DNA from: JAAURB01 sp049649525
Lineage (GTDB): Bacteria > Cyanobacteriota > Cyanobacteriia > Cyanobacteriales > Microcoleaceae
NCBI GenBank assembly: GCA_049649525.1
Contig: JBARZE010000050.1
Location: 124,001-188,000, forward strand
Direction: 5' to 3'
Length of the DNA: 64,000 nt
The notes under the pieces are model-generated. The model was not told where the DNA came from, made no database searches, and saw nothing but the letters and a program-made list of their open reading frames with translations. Shown here piece after piece: positions 34,365 through 43,770 of this stretch (position 1 is its first letter; each line of letters begins with the position of its first letter). A program made the translations under genes and the position numbers.

Positions 34365-35674
34365 AACCGTTTATTTCATTTAAAACGATTCAATCATTAA
34401 TTAAAATTGCTGCCATTAATCTAATTATTTTATTTCTCTGTTTAGAAGGCGGTTCACTATTACTTTATTATCTTAAAAATCAGCAGTTATTTTATACTCA
34501 AAAAACTTCAGAAAATTACCAAGACTTAGGACTTAATTTAGAAGGAGTACGGTTAGGAGAATCTATTGTAGAACGACTTCACCCGTTTTTTGGCTATGTT
34601 CAAAGACCGGGGCCAGACTTTCGTCCTAATTTTAAAACAAATAATTATGGCTTTATTTCTCCTTATGATTATCCGGTCAATAAACAGAATGAAAATCAAT
34701 ATATTGTCGGTGTCTTCGGGGGTTCTGTTGCCTCAAACTATTCAATTTATGAAATTCAAAATAAAGTATTAGAAGCCAAGTTAAAGCAAGTTCCCGCCTT
34801 AAAAGATAAAGAAGTTATTATTTTATCCTTTGCCACAGGCGGATATAAACAGCCGCAACAATTATTAGTTTTAAATTATATGTTATCTATGGGTCAAAAG
34901 TTTGACCTGGTGATTAATATTGATGGATTTAATGAGGTAGCATTATCCACCGTTAATAATAAATATCAGCTTGATTTTACAATGCCAAGCGCCAATCATA
35001 TTTTAGCATTAACTCAATTAGCAGATAGTAGTTTATCGGATAAAGCCTTAGAAGCATTACTCAAAATTAAGCAAACAAAACCTAAGTTAGAACCCGCCAT
35101 CGAACAGCTACAAAATTGTGCATTAGCCAGTTGTTATGCCTATCGTTCTCTACAGCTTCAACTCCTGTTAAAAGACTATCGAAAACAAATTCAACGCTTT
35201 GAACGGTATCGAACAAAATCGGATGGTAAAGGCATTGAAGATAGTATTCTTTACTTTTATGTTCAACCTGAACCCTTAGAAAATCAAGAACTTTTAGAAA
35301 AAATTACCAATCATTGGGTTGAGACTTCTAAGTTAATGCGAGATACGTTAGCCGCAGAAAATATCCCTTATTTTCATATCCTGCAACCGAATCAATATTA
35401 TCAAACTCAAAGAGTTTTTAGTGAAGCAGAACAACAAATTGCTTGGAGTGAGGATAGTCCTTATGATAAAGCAGTCAGAAAAGGATATCCGGTATTGACA
35501 GATAAAATAAATCAGTTAAAAGCGGACAATATCAATATTTTGAATGCTGTTAACGTTTTCGATAATACCTCAGAAATTGTTTATATTGATGACTGCTGTC
35601 ATTATAATCCGGTTGGGGAACAAATATTTTCAGATACTATTGCAGATTTTATTATTCAAACTTTAGAAAATTAG
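34361..35674 (+). CDS. SGNH hydrolase-like membrane protein, variant GGS motif (copy 1)
   Basis: 437 residues, one N-terminal membrane helix (INLIILFLCLEGGSLLLYYL) and an SGNH-like domain. The first motif reads VGVFGGSVAS, so the GDS aspartate is Gly, but the serine stays. ILSFATGGYKQPQQ, NIDGFNEVAL and a Cys-Cys-His-Tyr-Asn motif (CCHYNPVGEQIF) stand for the G, N and DxxH blocks. It overlaps the gene before it by ATGA. The next gene is a tandem duplicate. Function is unknown; a modified esterase or acyltransferase is likely. Confidence 0.75.
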   Translation: MKPFISFKTIQSLIKIAAINLIILFLCLEGGSLLLYYLKNQQLFYTQKTSENYQDLGLNLEGVRLGESIVERLHPFFGYVQRPGPDFRPNFKTNNYGFISPYDYPVNKQNENQYIVGVFGGSVASNYSIYEIQNKVLEAKLKQVPALKDKEVIILSFATGGYKQPQQLLVLNYMLSMGQKFDLVINIDGFNEVALSTVNNKYQLDFTMPSANHILALTQLADSSLSDKALEALLKIKQTKPKLEPAIEQLQNCALASCYAYRSLQLQLLLKDYRKQIQRFERYRTKSDGKGIEDSILYFYVQPEPLENQELLEKITNHWVETSKLMRDTLAAENIPYFHILQPNQYYQTQRVFSEAEQQIAWSEDSPYDKAVRKGYPVLTDKINQLKADNINILNAVNVFDNTSEIVYIDDCCHYNPVGEQIFSDTIADFIIQTLEN

Positions 35675-35676
35675 TC

Positions 35677-37014
35677 ATGAATATGAACTCATCTAAAAAA
35701 CCGACTCACTGGGGTAAAACACTATTTGTCAATTTACTCGTATTATTAGCCTTTTTAGAATTAGGTTCTCTTTTATTTTATGGGATTAAAAATAAACAAT
35801 TCTTCTATACTCGTCGGAATGAGTCCTCAGAAACTCAAAACTTAAACTTAGAATTAGGTAGTATTCGTCTCGGAGAATCTATTGTAGAACGTTTACATCC
35901 CTTTTTTGGATATGTTCAAAAACCAGATAAAATTCCTCATTTAAAAAAGTTGGATATCCGATATAACGATTATGGTTTTATCTCAGCTTATGAATATCCG
36001 TTTATTAAACAAGATGAAAATCAATTTATTATTGGTGTATTTGGTGGTTCGGTTGCCTCTCGCTATTCAGTTCATGAAATTAAAAATAATATTTTAGAAC
36101 AAGCTTTACAACAACTCCCAGAACTTAAAGACAAAGAACTGATTATCCTTTCTTTTGCCACAGGTGGCTATAAACAACCACAGCAATTGTTAATATTGAA
36201 TTATATGTTATCTTTAGGACAAACCTTTGACTTAGTGATTAATATTGATGGGTTTAATGAAGTGGCATTATCTAATTTAAATAATCAAACTCAACTGGCT
36301 TGGATGATGCCGAGTGGAAATCATGTATTCAATTTAGCCAGTTTAGCCACTGATAGCTTATCAACAGAAACCTTAGAAAACTTATTGAAAATAAAGAGAA
36401 TTAAACCGCAATTAAAAGAAGTCATTACCGAACGAGAACGATGTGACTTAGCCGCTTGTTATACTTTATATTCAATTTATTCTCAGCTTTTATTAAAAAA
36501 TTATCAAGATACAGTCGCTGTGTTTGAAGCCGAACAAAAAGAACAAGCTTCTTCTCTATTTTCTGAACAAAGTCCTTTCTATTTTTATCCGAAAGAGTCT
36601 ACTTTATCAAATTCTGAGTTATATAACGCTGTGGCAAACAATTGGAAAGAAACTTCATTTTTAATGAGTCAAATTTTAGCGAAACGAAATATTCCTTATT
36701 TTCATTTTATTCAACCTAACCAATACTATCCCACACAACGGCAATTTTCCCCGGCTGAAAAACGTGTTGCTTTTAGTAATGCGAGTCCATACGCAGAAGC
36801 CATTGAAGAAGGATATCCCTATCTTTTAAACCAGGTGGATGATTTGCGATCGCGGGGTGTTAATATATTTAATAGCGTGACAGTTTTAGATAATACTGAC
36901 GAGGTTGTTTATCTGGATAACTGTTGTCATTACAACGAAGAAGGAGAAACTGTTTTTTCAAATTATATTGCGAATAATATTATTAATACTTTAAACAATA
37001 GTTCAAATAATTAG
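35677..37014 (+). CDS. SGNH hydrolase-like membrane protein, variant GGS motif (copy 2)
   Basis: 445 residues, a close paralogue of the preceding gene over its whole length, with the same GVFGGSVAS, FATGGYKQPQQLL, NIDGFNEVALS and DNCCHYNEEGE blocks. Only two bases separate the two genes. Start ATG 35677; a second ATG two codons later is possible. The stop overlaps the stop of the opposite SGNH gene by four bases. Conservation of the unusual GGS in both copies suggests it is functional rather than decay. Confidence 0.75.
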   Translation: MNMNSSKKPTHWGKTLFVNLLVLLAFLELGSLLFYGIKNKQFFYTRRNESSETQNLNLELGSIRLGESIVERLHPFFGYVQKPDKIPHLKKLDIRYNDYGFISAYEYPFIKQDENQFIIGVFGGSVASRYSVHEIKNNILEQALQQLPELKDKELIILSFATGGYKQPQQLLILNYMLSLGQTFDLVINIDGFNEVALSNLNNQTQLAWMMPSGNHVFNLASLATDSLSTETLENLLKIKRIKPQLKEVITERERCDLAACYTLYSIYSQLLLKNYQDTVAVFEAEQKEQASSLFSEQSPFYFYPKESTLSNSELYNAVANNWKETSFLMSQILAKRNIPYFHFIQPNQYYPTQRQFSPAEKRVAFSNASPYAEAIEEGYPYLLNQVDDLRSRGVNIFNSVTVLDNTDEVVYLDNCCHYNEEGETVFSNYIANNIINTLNNSSNN

Positions 37015-38105
37015 TTTGCTGATTTTGCGTTTAAATCTTGTTCAATTTTATCACTTAAGTTTTGTTGAATAAGATCAGCCGCTAATTGATTTCCGGCAAT
37101 ATTCCAATGCGTATCTAGTGGTTTATATAATCTCTTTTGCTGGGAAATAGTAATAAAGTTATCTAATAAATCAATTGTATCAATATTAGACTGTTGTAAT
37201 TCTGCTTGTAATAAACGATTAGGTAATTTAAAATCAATTAAACTAGAATTATCGAGTTCAAAACGTTCTATAATTTTAGCTTGTAATTCAGGATTAACTT
37301 GAACTTCATCAGGAATAATCACCACAGTTAATGCAATATTTTGATAATCACATAATGCCTTAATTTTTTTAATATCATTTACCGCATCTTCAAATAACTC
37401 TTTAAATTCTGTTTGAGACGCTTCATCGGTTAAATATTGAGTACTTCTTTCAACTTCAACTTCTAAAAAACTATCCTCGCTTAACGTCGGTTGATTATCT
37501 TGATAACTTCCTCTTTCTCTCGGACTAAAAATATGTCCTTCATAGTTTTGTTGTATTTTAATTAAAGATCGAAAAAATTCAATCACATAAGAATAGTTTT
37601 CTCGTCTCACATTTTTTGTTAAGTCATTATCAGTAAAATCATTCCCAATAAAAAAAGAAATTAATACCCTATCCGGATTGAGATCTAACCCTTCATTTGA
37701 TAAAATAGATAAATAATCCCGTGGTCCCATGCCGGGAATTCCCATATTAATAATTTCAATATTTTTTCCGGCTTGATTAAATTGTTCTTCTAAAACCGTC
37801 AAATAATTATAGGGATAGGGAACAACTCCAAAAGTAAAAGAATCCCCAATTCCCAATACTCTATAAGTTTGTGGATCTTTTTGTTGTGAAAATTCCTGGT
37901 CTTTAAACCCTTGAGAATTTAAATTAAACTCATAATCTTCTGCATTTGGTTTTCCGCGCCAACGATTATAAGAATAGTCATAAAATACAAAAGTAGGGTT
38001 AATTTTATTATAAATTCTAAAGGTAATTTCTGATAAAACAAACGTAATCCCACTAATCAGAATGACTTGAGTGATAAGACGTGTCGCTGCCTTAATTTTC
38101 AACAT
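37011..38105 (-). CDS. SGNH/GDSL hydrolase-like protein
   Basis: 364 residues from ATG 38105 (longer starts up to 38144 are open). A membrane helix (LITQVILISGITFVLSEITF) leads to an SGNH domain with GIGDSFTFG, NMGIPGMGPRDYL, SFFIGNDFTDND and the C-terminal DTHWNIAGNQLAAD. It keeps the standard GDS motif, unlike the two neighbours. It is transcribed against the cassette and overlaps its last gene by four bases at the stops. Substrate unknown. Confidence 0.8.
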   Translation of the reverse strand: MLKIKAATRLITQVILISGITFVLSEITFRIYNKINPTFVFYDYSYNRWRGKPNAEDYEFNLNSQGFKDQEFSQQKDPQTYRVLGIGDSFTFGVVPYPYNYLTVLEEQFNQAGKNIEIINMGIPGMGPRDYLSILSNEGLDLNPDRVLISFFIGNDFTDNDLTKNVRRENYSYVIEFFRSLIKIQQNYEGHIFSPRERGSYQDNQPTLSEDSFLEVEVERSTQYLTDEASQTEFKELFEDAVNDIKKIKALCDYQNIALTVVIIPDEVQVNPELQAKIIERFELDNSSLIDFKLPNRLLQAELQQSNIDTIDLLDNFITISQQKRLYKPLDTHWNIAGNQLAADLIQQNLSDKIEQDLNAKSAN

Positions 38106-38486
38106 TAGTAAAACGTCTACGGTTAAATTGCAAACTTTTACCATAGCAAGGTTTTTATCCCTTGTCTAGATAGCTGAAACACTAAACTTTAAAGCAAATT
38201 ATAATATCTCAACTCGAACCTGTACTGATATGATCTCAGTTTGAGTGATAATTGGATAACGTTTCTACAGCGCAATAGAATTTTTACTCTTGATTCAATT
38301 TACATGATATGAAATAGACCCAAGTCCGGTGCAGTTTATAAAAATTTAATATTTCTCCGGTATACTGAGGAACGGTGACTCAGTTAACTTCGTAAAGTCG
38401 TAACTTAACCACTCTGCTACGTTTGCCCACTTAATTCTAACTTATACTTTCATCCGGACAATAGCCGACTTGAATAATAGGAGACA

Positions 38487-39968
38487 ATGAACAGTATTTT
38501 ATCTCAAGACGCTTGGTTTTCTAATGTACGACAGGATTTACTCGCCGGGGCTGTTGTTGCTTTAGCTTTAATTCCAGAAGCGATCGCTTTCTCTATTATT
38601 GCAGGAGTTGACCCAAAAGTAGGTCTATATGCCGCTTTTTCTATTGCCATCACCACGGCTATTCTGGGGGGACGACCGGGAATGATTTCAGCCGCAACAG
38701 CAGCAATGGCACTGCTGATGACCACTTTAGTTAAAGATTATGGCTTAAATTATCTCCTGGCTACCACTATTTTAACGGGTATTCTGCAAATCTTCCTAGG
38801 ATGGTTAAGACTGGGAAACCAAATGCGGTTTGTGCCTCGCCCGGTGATGATAGGCTTTGTTAATGCCCTGGCCATTCTGATTTTTAATGCCCAATTAACC
38901 CAATTTAAAGGGGCATCTTGGCTAGTCTATGCCATGGTAGCAGTCGGACTGATCATTATCTATGGACTGCCCTACCTGACGAAAGTGGTTCCTTCTCCTT
39001 TAGTCGCCATTGTAGTATTGACCACTGTTACTATCACTGCCGGATGGGATGTCCCCACTGTGGGAGATATGGGCGCTTTACCCGATACCCTACCGACTCT
39101 GGCCTTACCCGCTGTTCCCTTCAACTTTGAAACCTTAAGAATTATTCTGCCCTATGCTTTTGCCCTCTCCTTTGTCGGCTTGCTGGACTCGTTTTTAACA
39201 GCGAATGTGGTTGATGACCTGACCGACACCTCCAGTAACAAAAACCAAGAAGCCATCGGACAAGGTGTTGCGAATATTATTGCTGGGTTTATCGGCGGTA
39301 TGGCCGGATGTGGGATGATTGGTCAATCTGTAATTAATGTTCGTTCCGGGGGACGGACTCGCCTATCGTCTTTGAGTGCCGGGGTATTTTTACTCATCTG
39401 TATTTTAGTCTTAAGTCAATGGGTTGCCCGCATTCCGATGGCGGCGTTAGTGGCCGTGATGTTTATGGTTTCGGTGAGTACTTTCAATTGGAATTATCTC
39501 CGTAATATTCGTTTAATCCCCAAAAGTGAAACAGCGGTAATGTTAACCACCGTATTGGTGACCGTTTTAACCCGTAACTTAGCCATTGGGGTGGTGATTG
39601 GGGTTGCCCTCAGTACAATATTCTTTAGTCGTAAAGTCGCTGCACTCATCTTTGTTGATAATCAACTGATTAATCAGGGCAGCGAAAGAATTTATAGTGT
39701 AAACGGTCAAATCTTTTTTGTATCCGTTGAGAACTTTCTTAATGCCTTCGATTTTCGTGAACCCCTAAAACGAGTCACTATTGATTTAACTCATGCTCAT
39801 TTATGGGATCAATCCGCAGTCGATGCCGTTGATAAAGTCGTTTTACGATTTCGTCATCGGGGAGTCGAGGTTAACTTAGTGGGTTTAAATCAAGCTAGCG
39901 CCACCTTAATTGAACGTTTGGCTATTCATGATAAACCCGAGGCTAAGAGTAATTCAGAAGCGCATTAA
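38487..39968 (+). CDS. SulP family inorganic anion transporter with short STAS domain
   Basis: 493 residues with about ten to twelve membrane helices. DLLAGAVVALALIPEAIAFSIIAGVDPKVGLYAA is the SulP signature region (opening residues), and GFVNALAILIF and FALSFVGLLDSFLTANVVDD follow. A short STAS domain ends it (VNGQIFFVSVENFLNAF, VTIDLTHAHLWDQSAVDAVD). SulP proteins carry sulfate, bicarbonate or other anions; this one does not resemble the N-terminus of BicA that I recall, so bicarbonate transport is not claimed. An AGGAG precedes the start. The stop overlaps that of accD. Confidence 0.88.
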   Translation: MNSILSQDAWFSNVRQDLLAGAVVALALIPEAIAFSIIAGVDPKVGLYAAFSIAITTAILGGRPGMISAATAAMALLMTTLVKDYGLNYLLATTILTGILQIFLGWLRLGNQMRFVPRPVMIGFVNALAILIFNAQLTQFKGASWLVYAMVAVGLIIIYGLPYLTKVVPSPLVAIVVLTTVTITAGWDVPTVGDMGALPDTLPTLALPAVPFNFETLRIILPYAFALSFVGLLDSFLTANVVDDLTDTSSNKNQEAIGQGVANIIAGFIGGMAGCGMIGQSVINVRSGGRTRLSSLSAGVFLLICILVLSQWVARIPMAALVAVMFMVSVSTFNWNYLRNIRLIPKSETAVMLTTVLVTVLTRNLAIGVVIGVALSTIFFSRKVAALIFVDNQLINQGSERIYSVNGQIFFVSVENFLNAFDFREPLKRVTIDLTHAHLWDQSAVDAVDKVVLRFRHRGVEVNLVGLNQASATLIERLAIHDKPEAKSNSEAH

Positions 39969-40885
39969 TGAGCCGAACTGAGGTGTTGAGTTTCCCCCCG
40001 AATTGATGGAAAATGGGATAGCTTTTGCGGAGGACGATGCAAGCGAATTAACTGGGTTAGGGTTTTCTTCAATTGAGTCCGAGGAACAATAGCATCAACA
40101 AATCCATGTTCTAAGAGATATTCAGAAGTCTGAAACCCTTCGGGTAGTTTCTCCCTGAGGGTTTGTTCAATCACTCGTCGTCCCGCAAAACCAATAGTTG
40201 CCTTGGGTTCAGCTAAAATTAAATCTCCTAGCATGGCAAAACTCGCCGTCACTCCCCCAGTGGTGGGATGAGTCAGCAGGGGAATATACAACAAATTAGC
40301 TTCTCGATGACGTTCTAAGGCAGCAGAAATTTTAGCCATCTGCATTAAACTCAACATTCCTTCCTGCATCCGCGCCCCCCCAGAAGCACAAACAATTACC
40401 ACAGGATATTGTTCTTGAGTGGCGTGTTCAATGAGACGGGTTAACTTTTCCCCCACCACAGATCCCATGCTACCCCCCATAAACCGGAAATCCATCACAC
40501 CCAGTGCCAGCGGTTCCCCATCAATGAAACCCACTCCGGTTTGGACTGCATCCATCTGACCTGTTTTCTCAGTATAATCTCGTAGGCGATCGCTATAAGC
40601 TTTGCGATCGCGAAATTTCAGGGGATCAATCGACTGAAGCTGAGCATTAATTGGAGTCCACGTCTTGGGATCAATTAACTGCTGAATTCGTTCATCACTA
40701 TCAACCCGTAAATGATGATTGCATTCACTACAAACCTGCAGGTTCGCTTGTAAATCCTTTGTATAGGTGAGTTCACTACATTTAGGACATTTCACCCAAA
40801 GCCCATCGGAAATTTCTCGTTCTTGCTGATCGGGACTAATTTGAACAGACTTTTGTCGATTCGCAAACCAATCGAATAGAGACAT
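39965..40885 (-). CDS. accD: Acetyl-CoA carboxylase carboxyltransferase subunit beta
   Basis: 306 residues. The N-terminal zinc ribbon is complete (WVKCPKCSELTY, VCSECNHHLRV). The crotonase core has CASGGARMQEGMLSLMQMAKI and TTGGVTASFAMLGD, then GFAGRRVIEQTLREKLPEGFQ. It pairs with AccA (914-1897) to transfer carboxyl to acetyl-CoA. The stop codon overlaps that of the SulP gene by four bases on the other strand. The family assignment is secure. Confidence 0.97.
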   Translation of the reverse strand: MSLFDWFANRQKSVQISPDQQEREISDGLWVKCPKCSELTYTKDLQANLQVCSECNHHLRVDSDERIQQLIDPKTWTPINAQLQSIDPLKFRDRKAYSDRLRDYTEKTGQMDAVQTGVGFIDGEPLALGVMDFRFMGGSMGSVVGEKLTRLIEHATQEQYPVVIVCASGGARMQEGMLSLMQMAKISAALERHREANLLYIPLLTHPTTGGVTASFAMLGDLILAEPKATIGFAGRRVIEQTLREKLPEGFQTSEYLLEHGFVDAIVPRTQLKKTLTQLIRLHRPPQKLSHFPSIRGETQHLSSAH

Positions 40886-41358
40886 TTATTGACTTTTAAA
40901 CCTTGAAAACTTTAATTCGGGGTTGAAGCACCCCATGGTGATGGGTTCACACAAAGGAAAGGCTCTATCCACAGATCCAAGGAACTATAGGGTAAAGCGC
41001 GATCGCGGGCAGTGAATTGCGATCAATTCACCAATTCCGGGTCACACGTGCTTCTTCCTTCCTACAACAGAAAATTTTAATACATCACAGTCGATTTATA
41101 ATAAATCTCATAGTTATTCCTCCCTAAGTCTGAGGGAATAAACAACCCACACAACTGTTTGAATATGGAATAGGTTCGTATAATGTGACCGATAATCTTC
41201 TCCTGACGAGGGTCTGCCTCGTTTCAAATATCTCCCATCTCTCTCATCACCCCCGTCTCAAGCATCTCCCTCTCAATTGCCCTTGCACGCGAATATTTTG
41301 GTATTTCATCTCACGACTCTCTACACACAGCGTTATAATTGAACCACCGCTCGTATAA
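40886..41358. other. Intergenic region between accD and the TnpB element
   Basis: About 470 bases with no ORF. It includes a HIP1 octamer near 41000 and a lone TATAAT (41178) preceded by a weak TGTTTG 17 bases upstream. The sequence nearest the TnpB element may include the element's right end. Nothing else is recognised. Confidence 0.4.
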
Positions 41359-41390
41359 ATCTGGACAGAGCTACCAATAAGTAGCCAGAT
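41359..41390 (-). repeat. Subterminal hairpin at the 3' end of tnpB
   Basis: ATCTGG/CCAGAT and CTAC/GTAG arms flank a TTATTG loop, with unpaired CTCTGT on one side. Foldback imperfect palindromes near the ends are typical for IS200/IS605 elements, and the RNA from this end forms the 3' part of the omega RNA in studied TnpB systems. Confidence 0.65.
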
Positions 41391-42602
41391 CTAGACAAAT
41401 ACATTCTTAGTCCATAATTTTAGAACTAAAGGCATAAACGGCAATGCCTCTATCCCATTCATAAAGTTTGGGATTACTTTTCTTGCTATATTCAAACTTC
41501 CGTTAGTATCCGCATTGATTGTTCTACCTGTGGAAGTTTTATATAAACCTCTTTTAGTTCTTTTACCACTAAAACTATATTGATTATTAGGCTTGTATTT
41601 CGGTAACGCATCGCCATCTAGCGCACTGGCTTTGCTAGTATACGATTCGGTGGTCACAATCACTTCAAGACCTGCTAATTCTCCTTTGTAAACCAGCATA
41701 TTAATTAGCTTAGAGTGAGGTATTTTTGTAAACTGCTGATTATTACGTTTACCTATTTTTATCCCTTGTTTCCAGCCGGGATTCTTGCCGATAACCAAAG
41801 TAGATATATCATTAGCGACGCACCAATTAATAATCCTACGACTAGAGGTATGGAGGTAATTATCAATACGATGATCGCGCTTGTGGTTAAGTTCTTTTAT
41901 CTGCCGCCATGCCTCTTTGGATTGAGCCAGAGCCAGTCTTTTATTAAAGAATTGATTGATACTTTTTAATGGTCTACCATTAACCAACAAAGGCTTTGTG
42001 CCTGGTCGATTTGAAGTTACAGCCATTAGATTAGTCAATCCTAAATCAATTCCAGCAGCGTATCTTGAATGCTTTTTCTCAAGATCTGGAACAGTATAAA
42101 CCACTTCAATTACATAACTATTAAGTTTAGGTACGATACGGACTTGATTGATGTTGTTAGCTTGAGTCGGGAATTTAATATTAGACTGAGATAGCTTTAC
42201 TATTCCCTTTTTCAGTGCTGGTTTCGATAAAGCATCAGATGGATAAATAACAATGTTTCTACCACGTTCCTTATGCTTATATTTAGGAATTTTAGGTTGA
42301 CCTAAATATTTATCGGGATGCTTTGACCAGTCTTTTGATGCTGCTAACCAACAGGACCAAGCCTCGGACACTCGCCTAACTATTTGCTTACTTACTTTTG
42401 TTGGTAAATACCTGTAAGATTCTAGCTTTTTTGTTTGATGATAAATATCTATTGAATTGTAATATTTCCCCGTTTCAAAAAAGTACTGTCTTTGAGTATA
42501 GTTGGCTGCGTTATAAAGATGCTTTGATTGCAAAGCTAGATCGTCACATTCATGCCAAAACTTATGTTGTCTGCTGATTGTATGTTTTTCAACTAATTGC
42601 AT
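41391..42602 (-). CDS. tnpB: RNA-guided endonuclease TnpB (OrfB, zinc-finger cysteines lost)
   Basis: 403 residues, full length. The RuvC-like acids are all there: AAGIDLGLTNLMAV (Asp), VIVTTESYTSKAS (Glu) and TINADTNGSLNIARK (Asp). Between the last two, where TnpB normally has a CxxC..CxxC zinc ribbon, the sequence reads ALDGDALPKYKPNNQYSFSG, with no cysteine. This cysteine-free class is known among IS605 proteins. TnpB cuts DNA guided by an RNA made from the element's end. The gene looks intact and could be active. Confidence 0.9.
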   Translation of the reverse strand: MQLVEKHTISRQHKFWHECDDLALQSKHLYNAANYTQRQYFFETGKYYNSIDIYHQTKKLESYRYLPTKVSKQIVRRVSEAWSCWLAASKDWSKHPDKYLGQPKIPKYKHKERGRNIVIYPSDALSKPALKKGIVKLSQSNIKFPTQANNINQVRIVPKLNSYVIEVVYTVPDLEKKHSRYAAGIDLGLTNLMAVTSNRPGTKPLLVNGRPLKSINQFFNKRLALAQSKEAWRQIKELNHKRDHRIDNYLHTSSRRIINWCVANDISTLVIGKNPGWKQGIKIGKRNNQQFTKIPHSKLINMLVYKGELAGLEVIVTTESYTSKASALDGDALPKYKPNNQYSFSGKRTKRGLYKTSTGRTINADTNGSLNIARKVIPNFMNGIEALPFMPLVLKLWTKNVFV

Positions 42603-42659
42603 TGTTCGACCTACAATGATAGACTCATATTATATATGACTTATTGAATCAATGCAACC

Positions 42660-42842
42660 ATGCCAAGAAAAAAGATTTACAATGAGCAGAAACGTAGATT
42701 CACTATGACTTTGACCGAAACAGCTATTAAATGGTTAGAGCAACAACAGATAGAATTAGGTGCCAACAGTCTAAGTGATGTGATTGAACGTATGGCCAGA
42801 GAAAATCTAGACAAACCGTCAGATCTGTCTAGTTATGGGTAG
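42660..42842 (+). CDS. Small ribbon-helix-helix-like protein
   Basis: 60 residues: a basic start (MPRKKIYNEQKRRFTMTLTE) gives the strand, then AIKWLEQQQIELGANSLSDVIERMAREN gives two helices. This fits the RHH/CopG shape found in plasmid and toxin regulators. It is transcribed away from tnpB with 57 bases between the starts, so it could repress tnpB. No toxin partner is visible. The element may include it. Confidence 0.6.
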   Translation: MPRKKIYNEQKRRFTMTLTETAIKWLEQQQIELGANSLSDVIERMARENLDKPSDLSSYG

Positions 42843-42876
42843 AATTTATTGAACAGTTTTACACCCTTTCTTAGCC

Positions 42877-42901
42877 AAAAAAAAAGGAGCAAACCCGCTC
42901 C
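42877..42901 (-). terminator. Intrinsic terminator of the PEP-CTERM gene
   Basis: Read on the minus strand, GGAGC-gggttt-GCTCC forms the stem (42886-42901), followed by nine T (42877-42885). It begins about 40 bases after the stop of the PEP-CTERM gene. Confidence 0.85.
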
Positions 42902-42939
42902 CCGTTAAAATGAGTGATTAAATTGAGTACAGCTAATTG

Positions 42940-43767
42940 CTATGCTTTGTTACGAGACTTGCGTCGAGAAAGGGTAACTAAACCACTGACAGCCATTAAA
43001 CCCAACATACTAGACGGTTCAGGAACAGATTGAATCGGTTCACCTGCTAGAGTCCAGCTATATAAACCCGTGTGGGAAGAAGTATCATTTGCAGCAGCAT
43101 CAGCAGCAAGCATGCCTGTTTCGGTAGCAGAGAAGCTGTAGGCGTAGTTCACCACACCATCAATCGTCACTTTCGCAACTTCACTCATTTGTAGAGGATT
43201 ACCCCCTAATAACAGACTTGCCATCATGGCTTCTTGTGTACCCTGAAGGTAAGGAGCGTTGAGAACATTATGGTGACCAATTAAATCTAACTTATATTCT
43301 CCGCTGTTTTCATCAAAGGTAAAGCCACCCACATTGGGATCGCCAAAGCGCATTGCTCCCATTTGCTTGATGTTTTGAACAATCGTATCAGTAAATGGAG
43401 TGAATTGAGAGTAAGCGGTAGTAAAGTCTGTTACCCATTGGTTACCAAAAACATTCCAATCATCAGCGGTTACAGTCTCAACTGAAACTGATTTTCCCCC
43501 CAGCATTCCACTGAAACCCTTATTTTCCGTCTGAAATTCGCTGCTATATCCTAATTCTACGTTGGTGAAAGGATCGCTATCGGTTAAAGCATTAATCGCT
43601 GCATTTTCATCACCATCTGTGATGGTATTGTAATTGTAAGTTTTATGGTCAGCCTGATCAAATTGAATGCCACTGAGAGATGCTGCATAGGTGGGGACAG
43701 CTCCCATTGTGCTAGCACCCACCACTATAGATGTGCCGATTAAAAAGTTCTTTACGAGTCGTTTCAT
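42940..43767 (-). CDS. PEP-CTERM sorting domain protein
   Basis: 275 residues from ATG 43767. A signal peptide (MKRLVKNFLIGTSIVVGASTM, cleaved after TYAA) leads to a roughly 220-residue domain of unknown function. The C-terminus has the sorting signal VPEPSSMLGLMAVSGLVTLSRRKSRNK: VPEP, a short membrane helix and a basic tail. Such proteins are exported and processed by exosortase, often in species that make exopolysaccharide or sheath. No exosortase is in the window. It appears to be a single gene with its own terminator. Confidence 0.87.
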   Translation of the reverse strand: MKRLVKNFLIGTSIVVGASTMGAVPTYAASLSGIQFDQADHKTYNYNTITDGDENAAINALTDSDPFTNVELGYSSEFQTENKGFSGMLGGKSVSVETVTADDWNVFGNQWVTDFTTAYSQFTPFTDTIVQNIKQMGAMRFGDPNVGGFTFDENSGEYKLDLIGHHNVLNAPYLQGTQEAMMASLLLGGNPLQMSEVAKVTIDGVVNYAYSFSATETGMLAADAAANDTSSHTGLYSWTLAGEPIQSVPEPSSMLGLMAVSGLVTLSRRKSRNKA

Positions 43768-43770
43768 CAA

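Larger units (their letters stand above)
41359..42602 (-). mobile_element. IS200/IS605-type element carrying tnpB without tnpA
   Basis: The element core is the tnpB gene with a subterminal imperfect palindrome just after its stop (ATCTGG..CTAC..GTAG..CCAGAT, 41359-41390). No TnpA transposase is present, so it would move only with help from another copy. The precise ends are not resolved; the left end may lie beyond the divergent RHH gene (42660-42842). An 11-base match ATCTAGACAAA occurs at both 41389 and 42805. Confidence 0.7.

Noticed and set aside
38487..39968. SulP protein as BicA bicarbonate transporter
   Set aside because: The N-terminal sequence does not resemble BicA as I remember it; only the family can be stated.
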